Source: Dysidea avara (taxonomy: Eukaryota > Porifera > Demospongiae > Dictyoceratida > Dysideidae). From it: 64,000 bases of DNA. The position numbers and the translations under genes are program-made. How positions within the stretch are numbered: position 1 is the stretch's first letter; each line of letters opens with the position of its first letter. The stretch covers positions 31,512,368 through 31,576,367 of the forward strand of contig NC_089276.1 in the NCBI RefSeq assembly GCF_963678975.1, written 5' to 3'. The notes under the pieces are model-generated. The model was not told the DNA's origin. It did no database searches and worked only from the letters and a program-made list of their open reading frames with translations. Positions 23,603-35,789 of the stretch are shown here, in pieces.

Positions 23603-24250
23603 CTAAGCCGAAACAAGTTTTCAGATTGACCCGAGATGCTTTCAACAAGTTACTACGGAATTTTAAAAATAATTTATTTAACAGAATTTTCTACTGACTG
23701 AGTAAGTAACTGACTGATGCCTTCAGACAAACGTAACTTGATAACGGCTGAGGCTACGGGTTTGATTTTTTCACTGTTCAACGTCGCTTTGGCCTGACAG
23801 GTGCCTATTGGTATTCCGCAATACGTATAATGCATTCTTCATGGACTTACCAGTGTCCTCCTTTGTGTCCCATTCATCTTTGCTGACAACGAAAAGTGTT
23901 GATTTGGCGATAGCACGTGATGGCTTCCCTTCCTCGTAACGGAAATTGTCTGTATTTGTCATAGTGGCTATTTTGATAGCAGAGGTGCTTTTCAAACAAT
24001 TCTTGATTCGTACTGCTGTGTAACGGGTTGAACGTAGCCGACAACAAAGCATAATGGATACTTCACTTTTCAGACGATAATTGATATAACCAGGGGGGGC
24101 GTGGCACCATTTCTTTTGGTATGCATGGATTGCAGAGGTGCTTTTCGAACAATTCTTGATTCAAAATGCTGTGTAACGGGTTACGACAATGAAGCGTAAT
24201 GGATACTTCACTTTTCAGACGATAATTGGGGCGCGCGGTGCCATTTCAGA
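23603..24250. repeat. Modular repeat family X, 3' module, copy 1
   Basis: Shared with 30600-31030 (same strand), 57118-57560 (opposite strand) and 63640-64000 (same strand). Landmarks are ACTGACTGA repeats, ATGCCTTCAGAC, GGCTACGGG, TTTTTTCACTGTTCAACGTC and GGACTTACC. On the minus strand an exon-like open frame (residues such as KEDTGKSMKNAL and STSAIKIAT) runs up to a consensus splice donor GTAAGT. The end of this copy is duplicated: about 23960-24105 and about 24130-24245 share TTTCAGACGATAATTG and TGCAGAGGTGCTTTTC. Protein family not recognised. Confidence 0.65.
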
Positions 24251-25713
24251 TGCGGTATATGTGGGTTCACCAGTCATAATAATTATTTACAAAAAAAAGT
24301 TACGGGGGCAAGCAACTATGTCCTATGGCTTCCGTGAATGAAAGTATGTGTTTTATATGAAGCTGTAAAACCAACACAAATACTGTTCTCCACCTGATGA
24401 ATAACACATGTTGTAGTTGAGACCTTGAACTTCTGTTTAGTGCAAATCTGAGTGAAGTCCTCTGAAGCATGTACAAATTATGGTGTGGTTACAAAACACT
24501 GTAATTTTAATGCTAAAATCGATTCTCCTCCTACAGCTAATTGTGAAACTCCCCAAAAATTCTTGCAGTGGCTTGTATTAACATTATCTTTAAAAGTATG
24601 GAACGGATCTTAGGAATGACTACTATGGCTTTAAAAGAGGGGATAACTGTTTTTCATAGAAAATAGTTCAATAGCTCAATAGATAAAATACTTCAAAAAA
24701 TTACTTCCATATTTTTGTTACAAACATACTTAGGTAGCAGATGACAAAGTTTAAGAAGCGTAGAATTAAAACTGAGACTAGATCCAAAAATTTTAGTATT
24801 TTCATTCTTTAGGTCTAAAATACTAAACTGAGTCATAAAGTCAGTACTTTTAACTGGAGATGATGATTTTAATTACCACAAACACAACTGATACAAAAGG
24901 GGATGGAAAGCAAGCACAGATCAACAAAAACCAAGATTTTGCATGTGAAGCCATAGGAATTAGTTACGTGTCCCCTTAACAAATAAGTACACAGAAAAAT
25001 TTGGAGTTTTCAACTAGAGTAGGGACCATAGCACATTGATAAAAAGTACTGAAACAAGTTGGAGTAGTGCACAATATTAAATCACAGTAAAACAATAAGA
25101 AGTGTTATATCTCTACTGGGCAGAATTACTAATAGAGATTAACACACATACCTCAATGGGGTCTCACTCAGGAACTTACTGTAGGTCGATCTGCGACCGT
25201 GGTAATAAGTCAACCGTCAAGGCCACGAAATAGCTCTTACAGTGGTCAAGTGTCAAGACGAGATGGAAAGTTCAAAACCCACAACTGAAAACTATCTAGC
25301 TATTATTCAAGTTTATGGAATTATATGCAACTCACAAGAAGTAAGGATCTCCAAGAAGATGTTTCAAAGCTACAACAGGCATTTCGTTGTGATATATATA
25401 TAATGATTTTTCTCTCCCAGCTGTTTGTAGCATCACATGCACCAAGAAAATATTATACTAGGTTACAAGCGCAGAATCCGGAAATAAGTGGAGATCAAAA
25501 ATTCGATAAGAAACACTCACGTCACAGGTCAAAGATGATAAACGCTGCAAGTCAAGAGTCAAGGTGAAATTTTTCCCAGTAGAGACTGTTACCATAGTCA
25601 CAGATCTACCTACAGTGCATGCCGACATGGCACCCCTTCGTACCTGAAATTATGGATAAGCTTTTATTCTAAATAATGCATTTGAAATAAATTGGTGGGG
25701 CTTGGTAGATGAC
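24251..25713. other. Gene-free stretch
   Basis: No gene, inverted ends or tandem array that can be supported. The 80-codon ORF at 25325-25567 shows no motif. Confidence 0.4.
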
Positions 25714-26497
25714 TAGGGGAGTAGCCAGGAATTTTTTTTGAAGGGGGTTTGTATTTGAAGTGGAATGTCTTTAGGGTAAGGCCTAGGTGCTTCCATGTTT
25801 AAACGAAAATAATATTATGCATACACAAAATGTGCCCTTTGGCAGTAACATATGTTGGTGCATCTAACTAACTAAAACCTACACACTGCTGATTATGCAT
25901 AGAAAGTATAAAACTATTGTACTAACTTATCTTCAGCATTTCCTGACCTTGACGAGCATGCAAAGGAGAAACTATCTTTGGATCTCTTCCTCAGCTTGCT
26001 AGATCGGTCAGATCTGACAGCGGACTTCAATTTCCTAGCACACAGGAGCCCTCCACACTCTATTCCCTTAGTTATCAATACCTTCTTCCAGGTATACATT
26101 ATCCTTGGCCAGTCCTCCTGTTGATGGTCAATAACTTCAGACTTGGCTCGTACTCCAATATTTAGAGACATCATATGCCCACAACATGTGACAAATAAAC
26201 AAAACTTTCATCATACACGACCACTCAAGTTTATCACAATTACTGCCTTGTAGTTTGTCTCAACCAACCAACAGTCCTCTATTTCCACCATGCATCATGT
26301 ACACAATTGATCATGTGATGCAATAGATGATTTGCAATAGTTCAGCATAAATGCAATGTGACCTAAAGAGGAGCACCAGTGGGCAAGTAGCTACTGGAGA
26401 GTTCCAAGGCTGTAAGACTTGGCGTGATTTTTAATTTAAAAAAATTCTGCTTCTGAAAGGGGGGTTCATCCAAACCCCCCCCCTGGCTATGCCCTTG
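25714..26497. mobile_element. hAT-like MITE, 5-bp-TSD family (decayed)
   Basis: Ends TAGGGGAGTAGCCAGG and CCTGGCTATGCCCTTG resemble those of 15046-18751, with GAACCCCC-type blocks just inside the right end. A target duplication is no longer clear (ATGAC versus TGAAA), so the copy is old. The 86-codon ORF on the minus strand at 25914-26174 has no recognised motif. Confidence 0.6.
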
Positions 26498-28129
26498 TGA
26501 AACTATTTCTTTCCTTAGTGAATTACTATTTCCGAAAATAAATTCACAGTTACTCCTATGGCAATAGTGAGGTCAAGTGGTTTTTGAAAGTTGATTTTTA
26601 GCTATGGCATATTGTAAAGCTCAAAAATATATAGGTTTGCCACAGTTTTTTTGTAATAATTCACCATACGTATCTCTATTGTGCTCCATTAGTAACCATG
26701 GCACAAAACAAGTGACGTATGTGAAATTACATCACTTGGTATTGTCAATTGCATAGCTTCACCAATAAACTAATATAACTGGTTAAGTTGCATCTCACAA
26801 ATGACCATTCTGTTCATAATCTGGGATATTTCTCTACGTTGTGAACTACGAAAGTCATTTTCCATACATTTTCTATTACATTGGAGCTGAAGCATACACC
26901 TTTTCTGCTGTCATCTTGAAAAAAACTCACCAAAAGAGTGCCACATTTACCAGGTCAGCACTATAAAACCTGTGAATCTACCATCTAAGCCATCTATAGT
27001 ACACGCAGCCATCGTGCTACTTTTATACACATATTCTCCAAGAACATTTTTTGCTGTGTTTGAACCTCACCAATGGCTAAATGTACAGTATGGATTATGT
27101 CAATTATCGTGACATCGTGCCCTCTCCCGCTGAGCCAGGCCACTCTTTCTTGTCATAGCACTTATCGATTATAATTTTATGAGCACCTGCTCGAAAAAAG
27201 CGCTTATAACATCAAGCCCAGACATGATCACACTCAGATACTCTATTCTGTTAGTTTGTGCAGCATGATAAATTCAAATGCATACAGTATTATATTCGCA
27301 CAATAGTAGTAACAGTGGTCTTAGCAACAACCTCATTTTGCACGGGTACAACTAGTAATCAATAAATGCCATGCAGAGAGAAAAAAAAGTGGTCTGGCCA
27401 TAGTCTGGTACCCAGAACACTTTTCCCTTGAAAGGTTTAAGTTACGATTTCTCATTCCCTCAGTTCATGATGAAGATTTATTGCAGACCAAGATATTTTA
27501 AACAGTAGTACATAACTCACCAACCTTTGGCAGCTATGCAACAAGTTTCACTAAAGATGGAGCTATTTATGGCCTATCACAATATCTGAAGTACAAGAAG
27601 CAACCTCGTTTTATCGGGTGGTACTTATTAATTAGAAATTACAAGTACCTTCCTCAAAAAGAGTCTAGTGGATTGCTGTAAACTGTTGTGGAGGAGACTT
27701 GCAAGGTTTTGGCTATTCTTAATTAGTACTATTTGTATTGTGATTGGTAATGGTGTTACAAAACCATCAAATATCAACCATTTGGTATGGACAACTCAAA
27801 GGTGGCAACTAAGAAAACGTGGCTGATCACAGCGAAGAATTGACAGGACCACTGCAACTTATGATCCCATATCTGAAATGAATATACAGTATAAGTTGCT
27901 GTAAGTGCACATATCTTTCACTTTGTACTGAAGTAGTTGAAATTAAGCCATTGTTTCTGCTCTGGAAAAACTGTTTTGTCTTTCTCCCTGGGAAATAAGC
28001 TACACTCCCTGTAGTGTTTGACAATGCTAAAGACATACTCAATTTTATAGGGAAGTATGGAAGCATTGCATGTATCAGTCCTCATTCAGCCCATCATGGT
28101 AGACCAGAAGGAGTAGTTTTCAGCATTGG
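26498..28129. other. Gene-free stretch with a possible MITE at 27135-27415
   Basis: The words CCAGGCCACTCTTT (about 27136) and AAAAAAGTGGTCTGG (about 27383) are inverted. TTGTCATAGCACTTATCGAT near 27150 resembles the arms of 29383-30032, so a related MITE probably lies here. The remaining sequence shows nothing supported. Confidence 0.4.
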
Positions 28130-28440
28130 GACATGTGGACTGTGTTTGTGTTTACACAGCAAAATTCAATGATTTCATAGCTACTACCACCTTCAGAATG
28201 CATATGGGTATTGACTGCAATGATATTGACCAAGTAATCCACTGGGAAGCTCCTCCTGATCTTGAGTAGTACTTACAAGAAATCAGCAGGAATGGTTGTG
28301 GTAGTGAATGCTAAAGCACTCTAATAATACAGTAGGTGTGCAAAAAGAATCGCCATGTGCTGCAGCAGAGGATGAAGAATTATTACCAGAATGAAGAAAA
28401 GTTGCAGACATGACTAAATTTTCCAACCATTTATATCATA
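28130..28440 (+). pseudogene. RecQ-type DNA helicase fragment
   Basis: One reading frame gives TFRMHMGIDCNDIDQVIHW, APPDLE, a stop, then YLQEISRNGCGSE. This follows motif V (AT-x-AFGMGID) and motif VI (YxQExGRxGRDG) of RecQ helicases, with two arginine-finger-region residues and the DG degraded. Further on, MKNYYQNEEK resembles the helical segment after motif VI. At least three stops (after PPDLE, after GSEC and after TLIIQ) and missing upstream motifs show a dead fragment. RecQ-like genes are amplified in some invertebrate genomes, so this is probably a retro- or transposon-borne relic. Confidence 0.65.
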
Positions 28441-28466
28441 TGGGCATGTACAGTGCTTGAATTGTA

Positions 28467-28620
28467 ATGATCATACAGTATGATAGTACTTTATAGTAGG
28501 GACCACAAAGGTGTGGGCATGGCCCATGAAAAATGTCACCCTAAAACCAGCCTCACTTTTCCCTGACAATGATGAAACATGCAGTATTGGTTACCCGAGG
28601 ACGATGTGGGCAAGGCTACC
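28467..28620. repeat. Repeat family X, 5' module, copy 2
   Basis: Aligns with 22850-22986 through CATACAGTATGATAGTA, TAGTAGGGACCACAAAGG, GGCATGGCCCA and CAGTATTGGTTA. Similarity ends at about 28595; the 3' module does not follow here. Confidence 0.65.
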
Positions 28621-28699
28621 CACAAACTTAATTACTGAGGCCGCCAAGCCTACATTGTCTGAGGGGCTTTAAACCGATGTTGATCCATTCTAAGTGATT

Positions 28700-29045
28700 C
28701 AGAAATTTCCTAGGTTAAGAAAGAGTGAGAGAAAGTGGCAAGGGATTTTTCCTTAAGTTGAGTTAATTGTGTTGTGTCAGTGCCACTGCACTGGCATGAC
28801 ATTCATAACTGTAGCATGACTATAGTGCCAGTATCAAGTGGTTACTATGCTGGGCTAGAAAGATGCTTGTCTTGTCCATAAAGTAAGCTACTAAGAAGCA
28901 AATTGTGAGTGCTAGCATCGAGATTTATCCTTCAAGTTTGTTGTGTCAGTGCCCCACCGTGTTGGACATTGGTATTGAATGCCTAGCTGAATGCTAATGA
29001 TGCCTGTCTTGTCCAGAAAGTAAGCTAACAGTAAGGACTAAGGAC
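28700..29045. repeat. Imperfect direct repeat of about 160 bp
   Basis: Two neighbouring segments share TTGTGTTGTGTCAGTGCC, GGCATTG/GGCATGACATT-like spacing and TGCTTGTCTTGTCCATAAAG/TGCCTGTCTTGTCCAGAAAG, each followed by TAAGCTA. No coding sense is seen. Confidence 0.55.
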
Positions 29046-29064
29046 ATTTTGTTTTGATGAATGT

Positions 29065-29357
29065 AGTAAACAATCACTGACGAGACCACAGGTTTCCATT
29101 GGATTTAGTAACCTCAGACATCAAAGGAAATATTACATAATAACACAAAAAGCAAAGACTAATTACAAACTACCAAACTAATTACAAAAACCTAACTACA
29201 AGAAACAAAACTACATACAAGCTACACCTACTTAGCTACATTACAAAACCTAATCAAAATATTTCCTTTGATGTTTGAGGTTACTAAATCCAATAGAAAC
29301 CTGTGGCAGGATTACTAAATAGTTAGTAACCTGTGGTCTCACCAGTGGTTGTTTACT
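29065..29357. mobile_element. Small MITE with long inverted ends
   Basis: A 293-bp element. The arms match for about 70 bp apart from a 30-bp insert in the right arm, and include AGTAAACAATCACTG, GAGACCACAGGTTTC and ATTGGATTTAGTAACCTC. A target duplication could not be fixed. Confidence 0.7.
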
Positions 29358-29382
29358 TTAGGCATACAAACTTCCTAACGGG

Positions 29383-30032
29383 TAGTTAGAAAAGGCGAAT
29401 ACGGTTGGACGCGGACACGGATATTTTCAAAAAACATTTTTACATTTATATAACAGTTATTTTTCATACCTAATGCTGTTTTTACAGCAGTCTTCGCTTC
29501 CAGACCCAGGCGTCGGTCTTGTCATGGCGCTTATCCATTTATAAGCGCATGTGCGAAGGACTAGACCAGCACTCCACAGCATGCCAAAGACATATTATAG
29601 TGTTGTACACATGCTCTAAAGTCCAATACAGAGTTATATAGTTGTAGAGATTAGCTTGTATGCTCCATGTTACTTAGCTTAGCAGGCCAAATCCACGATC
29701 TTATGCCTTTTAGTATAAGGCGCAGGCACTTATACCAAGTGTAGAGGGTTTCAAGGACCTGGCCTACGAGATTAGGTTGGGACATGCTAGATTAATCTCT
29801 GTGACTCTGAATTAGATTACTAGAGCACGTATACAACACTATATGGTCTTTAGAGTGCTAGTCTATCCTTTGCACATGCGCTTATATATGGATAAGCGCT
29901 ATGACAAGATCAACTCCTGGGTCTGGAAGCGAATGCCGCTGTAAAAACAGCAAAATAACTGTTATATAAATGTAAAAATGCTTTTTGAAAATGTCCGTGT
30001 CCGTGTTTGACTGTATCCGCCCTTTCCAACTA
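29383..30032. mobile_element. MITE with about 190-bp inverted arms
   Basis: The arms (29383-29570 and 29850-30032) share TAGTTAGAAAAGGCG-type ends, GCGGACACGGATATTTTC, TTATATAACAGTTATTTT and the CTTGTCAT-GCGCTTAT block. No clean 9-bp duplication is visible. Related to the putative element at 27135-27415. Confidence 0.7.
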
Positions 30033-30599
30033 CTCCTTCATAACCAACATTGAGAAAGCAACAATGATTCTCCTTAGTCCTGTCTCTAGTAAGACGGGCA
30101 CCACAAAAGACTCCTCCTGTCATTATCTTGGCCTGAGGTACAAATTGGCTTTTGTTCGTCTTTCATCACTCTACCACTAGATGTCTAATAAAACAATTAT
30201 CCTGCAGACTTGTCAACTAGATGTACAGTATTTCACTTTCATCGTTAGAAGTTTCTACCATGTGGAAATATGGACCAGAATGAATCAAACATGAAGAACT
30301 GAGGAGGCCTATTGACATATTACATGTTCAAGTTACTATTGTGGAAGCTGAGGTGCTACCACCTGACTCAGTTGGTGAATCCAATATGATAACAGGCTTC
30401 CTGCTGTGGCAATTATCATCGATATAGAAAGGTATAGCACACTGTCTAGACTGTTGTATGTGACTGCAAATGTCACATGCAAATGTCACATGCAGTATTC
30501 AGTTTACTTAAAGGAGATCGATTCCTTGCAGAAATGCCAAACATCTAGCACATGCCTTCCACTGGTGAGGCAACTCAGATTACTTTAGATACTTCCAAC
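30033..30599. other. Intergenic, nothing recognised
   Basis: No supported gene or repeat. Confidence 0.4.
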
Positions 30600-31030
30600 C
30601 TCCTTTGGTAAACTATTCCCAAACAAGCCTTCAGATCAACCTGAAACGCCTTTAGTAAATTGCTACGAACTTTATTAAACGGAATTTTCTACTGACTGAC
30701 TGAATAACTGACTGACTCACTGATGCCTGTAACTCAATAACAGCTAAGGCTACAGGCTTTTTCGGCATCACTTCAGCCAGACAGGTACCCTTTCGCATGC
30801 AGCAGTACATGCAATGCATTCTTAATGGACTTACCGGTATCCTTTTTTTGCGTCACATTCATCTTCTTGAAAGGTGTCGATTTGGTGGTGGCACACGATG
30901 GCCCCCCTTTGTAATGGAAACTGTCCCTATTTTTATAGTGGCTATTTTGATTGCAGAGGTGCTTTTCGAACAGTTCTTGATTTGTAATGCTGTGTAGCGG
31001 GTTGAACATAGCTGAAAATGAAGTGACAAT
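30600..31030. repeat. Repeat family X, 3' module, copy 2
   Basis: Matches 23603-24060. The minus-strand exon-like frame is again present (residues TGKSIKNALHVL and LFEKHLCNQNSHY), ending at GTAAGT on that strand. ACTGACTG units are expanded near 30695-30722. Confidence 0.65.
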
Positions 31031-33360
31031 TTTTTGTGTATTGTAAACTCACAATTGTAGTACATTCAAGGCATGCCCACACAAAATTCGAATTAGGAAC
31101 AATTAAACACTGCTTCAACACGTCCTTGTGCTTTTATTACACTGAGCGCTTCTGTATGTCTACCCTGTGTTGTTTACAAAGGTCACGTGCAAACGTGTCA
31201 AGCCCTCACGTGCTAACTTGAACTTTAGCAGTTCTATAGCAACTTTGCTTTGATTAAACTGACAGAGTATGGTTTTGGCTAGACACTTCACATCACTGTA
31301 GCTCTTTTCAGACTTTGGCTTATTTGCAGCTGCCATGCACAACATGTGCATGTATGTAGCAAGCACTATAAGAAAATAATCTTCACATCCTTTCATTTTG
31401 GTTTCAGGGGCCGCAAAGTTTTTTAAAGTGACCTTCTATGTACCCTTTTCAATTTCTTGAGTGGATGTTCCCAAATAGTTTGCATGTTGGAAAAATAGGA
31501 GATATTAATACAATCGGAACAAAAAAGTTTTAACAGTTTCTAAATCTTCACTTTTAAAATTTCTTTGCTGGTGTGTTTCCATGTATACCTTCAGCAGACA
31601 TTGCTTTGCATGCCTATCTTCAATGACTGGAAGCAGACCCTCCAATGCTCTCTTCGATTTAGGTGATCCAGGTGTGTTGCAGTACTGTCTCTTACAATGG
31701 TGGGCTGATCTTCACCCAAGAGAATTTTATGAAGCAATTCATCAACTTCCACCTCATCGTCCCCATCAAATAATGGAAAGATCCCTGTTCATATTTTGCT
31801 GGAAAATATTTTATGTATCTTATCCATTATGTCATACATCTCTGGTACTGTAAAACCTTACCCAGTAAACCGAATACCTGGCCAGTTATCAGTTTTTTGT
31901 TGTTGTTTTTTTGTATAGCTTTATAACTGATCTCTAAGATGTTCACTCAGAATGTATGTTTCTTGTGCTACAACAACATTGATATCACACTTGTAGTAGG
32001 ACTCTGATATAGGTATGTGCCTTTTGGGAAACCAGCTGAGCTGACTGCCCAGTATCTAATCTTAAACACAAGCAACATGGTAAATATTTTAGAGGTGCTT
32101 AGTATGCACGAGGCAATTTCACAGCTAGTTTGACTTTGGTTTGCTTTGATTTCAGGTGAATTTGTAATAAATGCTAATAAAATGTACATATGAGTTAATT
32201 GATCTAGCCCTGACATAAAGTTTAGTATTGTAATCAGAAGTATGATTCCTCCAAAAGGTGGGGGGGGGAGGGGCATTTGCCCCAAATGCCCCATCCTGGA
32301 TCCACCATTGTCATGTTCATGGTTTAGTACTCTAGCATTTCCCTATTTCTCAATTATTATCCTTTTTGCTATAGTGAATACTATCATAGATATTAGAATA
32401 AAAGGGATAAAAAATGCAAGTGATTTCCGGTTTGATTTCCGTTACGTGTGACTTGAAAGGACAAGACAGTTTTGTGCTCAAACATGGGAATTAGTGTTCT
32501 AAGCAGCGTAAATAGTAATCCAACAGACTACAGCAAGTATTTAGGCTTTTGTGAGAGATTTTGGCGAGAGAATTCAGACCATAGATTTTGTAACAAAGTG
32601 TATCGCATTAACCATGATTGTTACACGCCGTCATACTTTCGCTCATAGTACCTTCATGCCTCGTCCATACCGCTTCTTGTATAGCCGGTTCCACTTTTGA
32701 ATCTTGTGGCAAGCTAGGCGTGTCACCAACACGGTCTTTTAGCGTTGCATTGTACTGCCAGGTGGTTTAAACTTTTGGTAAAAAATAGAAGATACTTAGT
32801 CGTTTCTTCAAGCAACAGTTCCTGTTTTGCTCCGATATTTCCTCTGGTTCTCTCTGTTAAATGGTAAGGAATAGGTTTATCACAGTTAAAAGGATAGAAT
32901 ATATTTACAAAGAAAGTTAAACGGTTTAAAGTAATTTTTGGGCCATTTTTTTCGCTTTTAATCTCCTTTAATTTTGCATATAACTTCCTTGAGGGTTGGT
33001 ACCATCCTAGTTCCCTCGATTACTTGCTTGAGTTCACTGTAGCAAAGTTTCACAGTCGTTGGTTACAAAATTCTGTCGTTACAACTATTTTTTCTCTTTG
33101 ATACAAGCGCAGCAAGCGTAACGAGTATGTTCATGATGTAATACACAGAATCCCAATAGAAATGTACGTATTTTGTGACATCACGTTATTGCGTTTCCTA
33201 TCCCTTTTATGTACTCTATTATCTATGATACTATTCATTCAGCAGATAGCAGTCAACAAAGTGACATACTCATTATGTATAACCACCTTATCCTGTTGAC
33301 TCTAGTGTCTGTGAAATTTAATGCCATGGTAGTTTTTCTGGGATTATCCCTCTATTAAAG
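31031..33360. other. Gene-free stretch
   Basis: Nothing convincing in 2.3 kb. The 90-codon + strand ORF at 31581-31853 (SNALFDLGDPGVLQYCL) has protein-like composition but no known motif. At 32255-32310 a G9 run and CCTGGATCCACC resemble a hAT-like right end without an identified left partner. Confidence 0.35.
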
Positions 33361-33363
33361 TTA

Positions 33364-34486
33364 GGCCACACCAAGTCAAACCTTAGTTTCTGGTCACCCG
33401 CCCGCATGGTAAACCTGAAACCCTAGTTTATGAGGACTATTATTAATATTACAGGTGCTTAAGTGCACGTGACCCAGCAAGACACTTATTTTTTTACTGC
33501 AAAAGATCGATATACTCTAATAGAGCATTCAGGGTTTCCAATAGAGCAGTCACACTACTCTTAACTCTAATATTAGGTATATATGCCACACTAATAAAAT
33601 GTTTCTAACTATAGCTAGTTTTGTCCTTGATTATATAGCTGTTCAGATTATAACTGTTACTAATGCTTCTGTAACCAAAGTAATTTCAGTAGCATTAACT
33701 ACTAGTCCATGCAGATGGGCCATAGCTTTAACTTTATAATTCAAATGTAGTCCTCTAATGACTAGTCTAGTAACTTCAAATTCCTTATCACTGAACACTA
33801 CAGGGGTATGGAAAGCCGGCAACATTTGGTGAGCTTAAACTTAAACTTTTCCATAACTAAAATTAGATGGGCAAGTAGAAACCCTTATAGTTTAAACATT
33901 CTCAGATGATCACTAAAAAACAGTAGTCTGGAGCACTCAATGACTCAAAACTTTGACAGTTACTTTTCTCAAGGTTACTGAATAGAAGGCTGGAAACATA
34001 TAGCTAGTGGGCTAAGACTTTACATTTGAATGAAGAATTTCTGATGTGAAAATAGAAGTTAAATTTCATTGTATATCATGATCATTTGAACAACTTAGCT
34101 ATAAGTCATAGTAATACTTTCCTGACATAGCTAATGAGACATTTATTTCACTTGGAAAGCATAAGTAGCTACATGAGCAAAACATTTCCTATAGTATATT
34201 CTAAATAAATAAATAAATATATACTTAAATGCTATACATCAGTGTATAGCTAGCTAGCCATGATCCATCAACAACTTTCCTAGTGCATTTTTTGCCGAAG
34301 CACAACTACTTATGTTGTTGGTTAAGTATAAAATCAACATGAATTTGCTAAATTGAGCAAATAATAATACCATACAGTATATTGTCACAGTAGAGTCTAT
34401 AGTCCTGAAGTCCTGATCATCCGCCCGCCCGCATCCATTTGTAGGCTTGGGAGTGACCAGAAACTAAGGTATGACTTGGAGTGGCC
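33364..34486 (+). mobile_element. PIF/Harbinger-type MITE, 1,123 bp, copy 1
   Basis: Inverted ends GGCCACACCAAGTCA and the complement of TGACTTGGAGTGGCC, flanked by TTA on both sides (33361-33363 and 34487-34489). Nearly identical, in opposite orientation, to 44768-45890, which has exactly the same length. A 60-codon ORF is identical in both but is antisense here and has no motif, so it is not called. Two CTCTAATAGAGCA-type motifs lie at 33513-33553 and a CCCGCCCGCCCG tract lies near the right end. Confidence 0.88.
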
Positions 34487-34489
34487 TTA

Positions 34490-35484
34490 AATGCCAATGC
34501 CAGTACTATATAGTTAATCTTATTTAGTAATACCACACACAGACTTGTTGTCTCCATTTCATTAATGGCTTCATACCTTTCAGTATTAATAAAGGAATAC
34601 CTTTGGTAGGCACAAACACAATGAGTCACTAGGATTGAAACCAGGTCAGCATCACTGATTTGTGACTCGGATACTGTAGTAACCAGATGTGAACCTGGGA
34701 TAATTATGTACAGGAAAACTGACATTAATGTTGGACATGAAAACTTATGATTAAGTGTAGTTGTAAAAGGAGTACTATACAATATGCTATATGTATGGTT
34801 ACTATAACTAAAACCGTAATACTTGCATACAGTACTTTTATGGTTTCTGCTTACTATATAATGGTTTGTATTTGTGGTGATTTGTTGTTATGTGTTACCA
34901 CATTTTCTGTAGTTGCAGCTTGATTATGGGATGAAGGAGAATATGTGTTGATAAAATGATGGGTAATTGTGTACTTCCTCAAGACCATGCACCACCCACT
35001 TTTATCTGAAAGTGTTTTATGATAATTGTATGTAGCTATTATAACTGCATGATTGCTGTTATTGTAAAAGTTACCATATATATTTGGTGTGTTTACACAG
35101 CATAAAACTAATGACAAGAGTTACAGTAGATAAAGTAATTCATGTGGAGCATTCTTATTCTTGAAAGTGGTTCAAATTACAGACTGTTTTTTAATTGAGG
35201 TGCTATCAACTTATCCTTCATGGTGTGATAAAGGGCTTGTTATCAAGTATCTTTGTAGATAATACTTGATTACCATATATAGTTACTCAGTTCAGCTTCA
35301 ACTAGCCAATCAAACATCGCATGGCTGGGTGTATTCTCTTTACCACCTTTCCATGGTGTCCCCCATTGTGTGATCACCAAAAGTGAAATCAATATCTCTA
35401 GAATCCTGTTGTGGGACCTGGGATAATTGTTCATACTGCCTCTAACACTCTTGCCCAGAACAGTCAATTTACCACTGTATAGCA
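34490..35484. other. Gene-free spacer left of the MULE
   Basis: No supported gene. ORFs of 121 and 87 codons on the minus strand lack motifs; the first overlaps the MITE end. Confidence 0.4.
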
Positions 35485-35493
35485 CAAATATTT

Positions 35494-35789
35494 GGCCTTC
35501 GTTAAAACCCGGAACGGACTGGACCGGACCGGGCGGATTTTTTTTTTGGACGAGGTTGCAATACTTTGAAAAAAACTTCGAAATAATTTTCTACGCGTTT
35601 TTAGAACTATACTACATTATGCGGTGCTATATACTGTTACAGGGTAAGTGTCCAACATTGCACGTTTATGCTATTGTAATAGTGAATTTTACACTTTATT
35701 AACGTACGTGTAAGTAGTAATATTTAATATTGATAGCATGTATACACGAATAATACGAGTGGGCATTAATTGAACTAGCTAGCTATTCT
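35494..35789. repeat. MULE left terminal inverted repeat
   Basis: About 296 bp. The inner part (from GGGCGGATTTTTTTTT at about 35529) is the inverted copy of 44125-44406, sharing GGACGAGGTTGCAATAC, TACGCGTTTTTAGA, GTGTCCAACATTGCACG and ACTAGCTAGCTATTC. The outermost 25 bp pair with 46254-46278 instead. Confidence 0.85.

Noticed and set aside
31581-31853. 90-codon ORF with protein-like composition
   Set aside because: No recognised motif, no second copy in the window and no convincing splice partners.
32242-32451. 69-codon ORF over a G-run
   Set aside because: Low-complexity start (PPKGGGGRG) from a homopolymer next to a hAT-like end; not a plausible gene.
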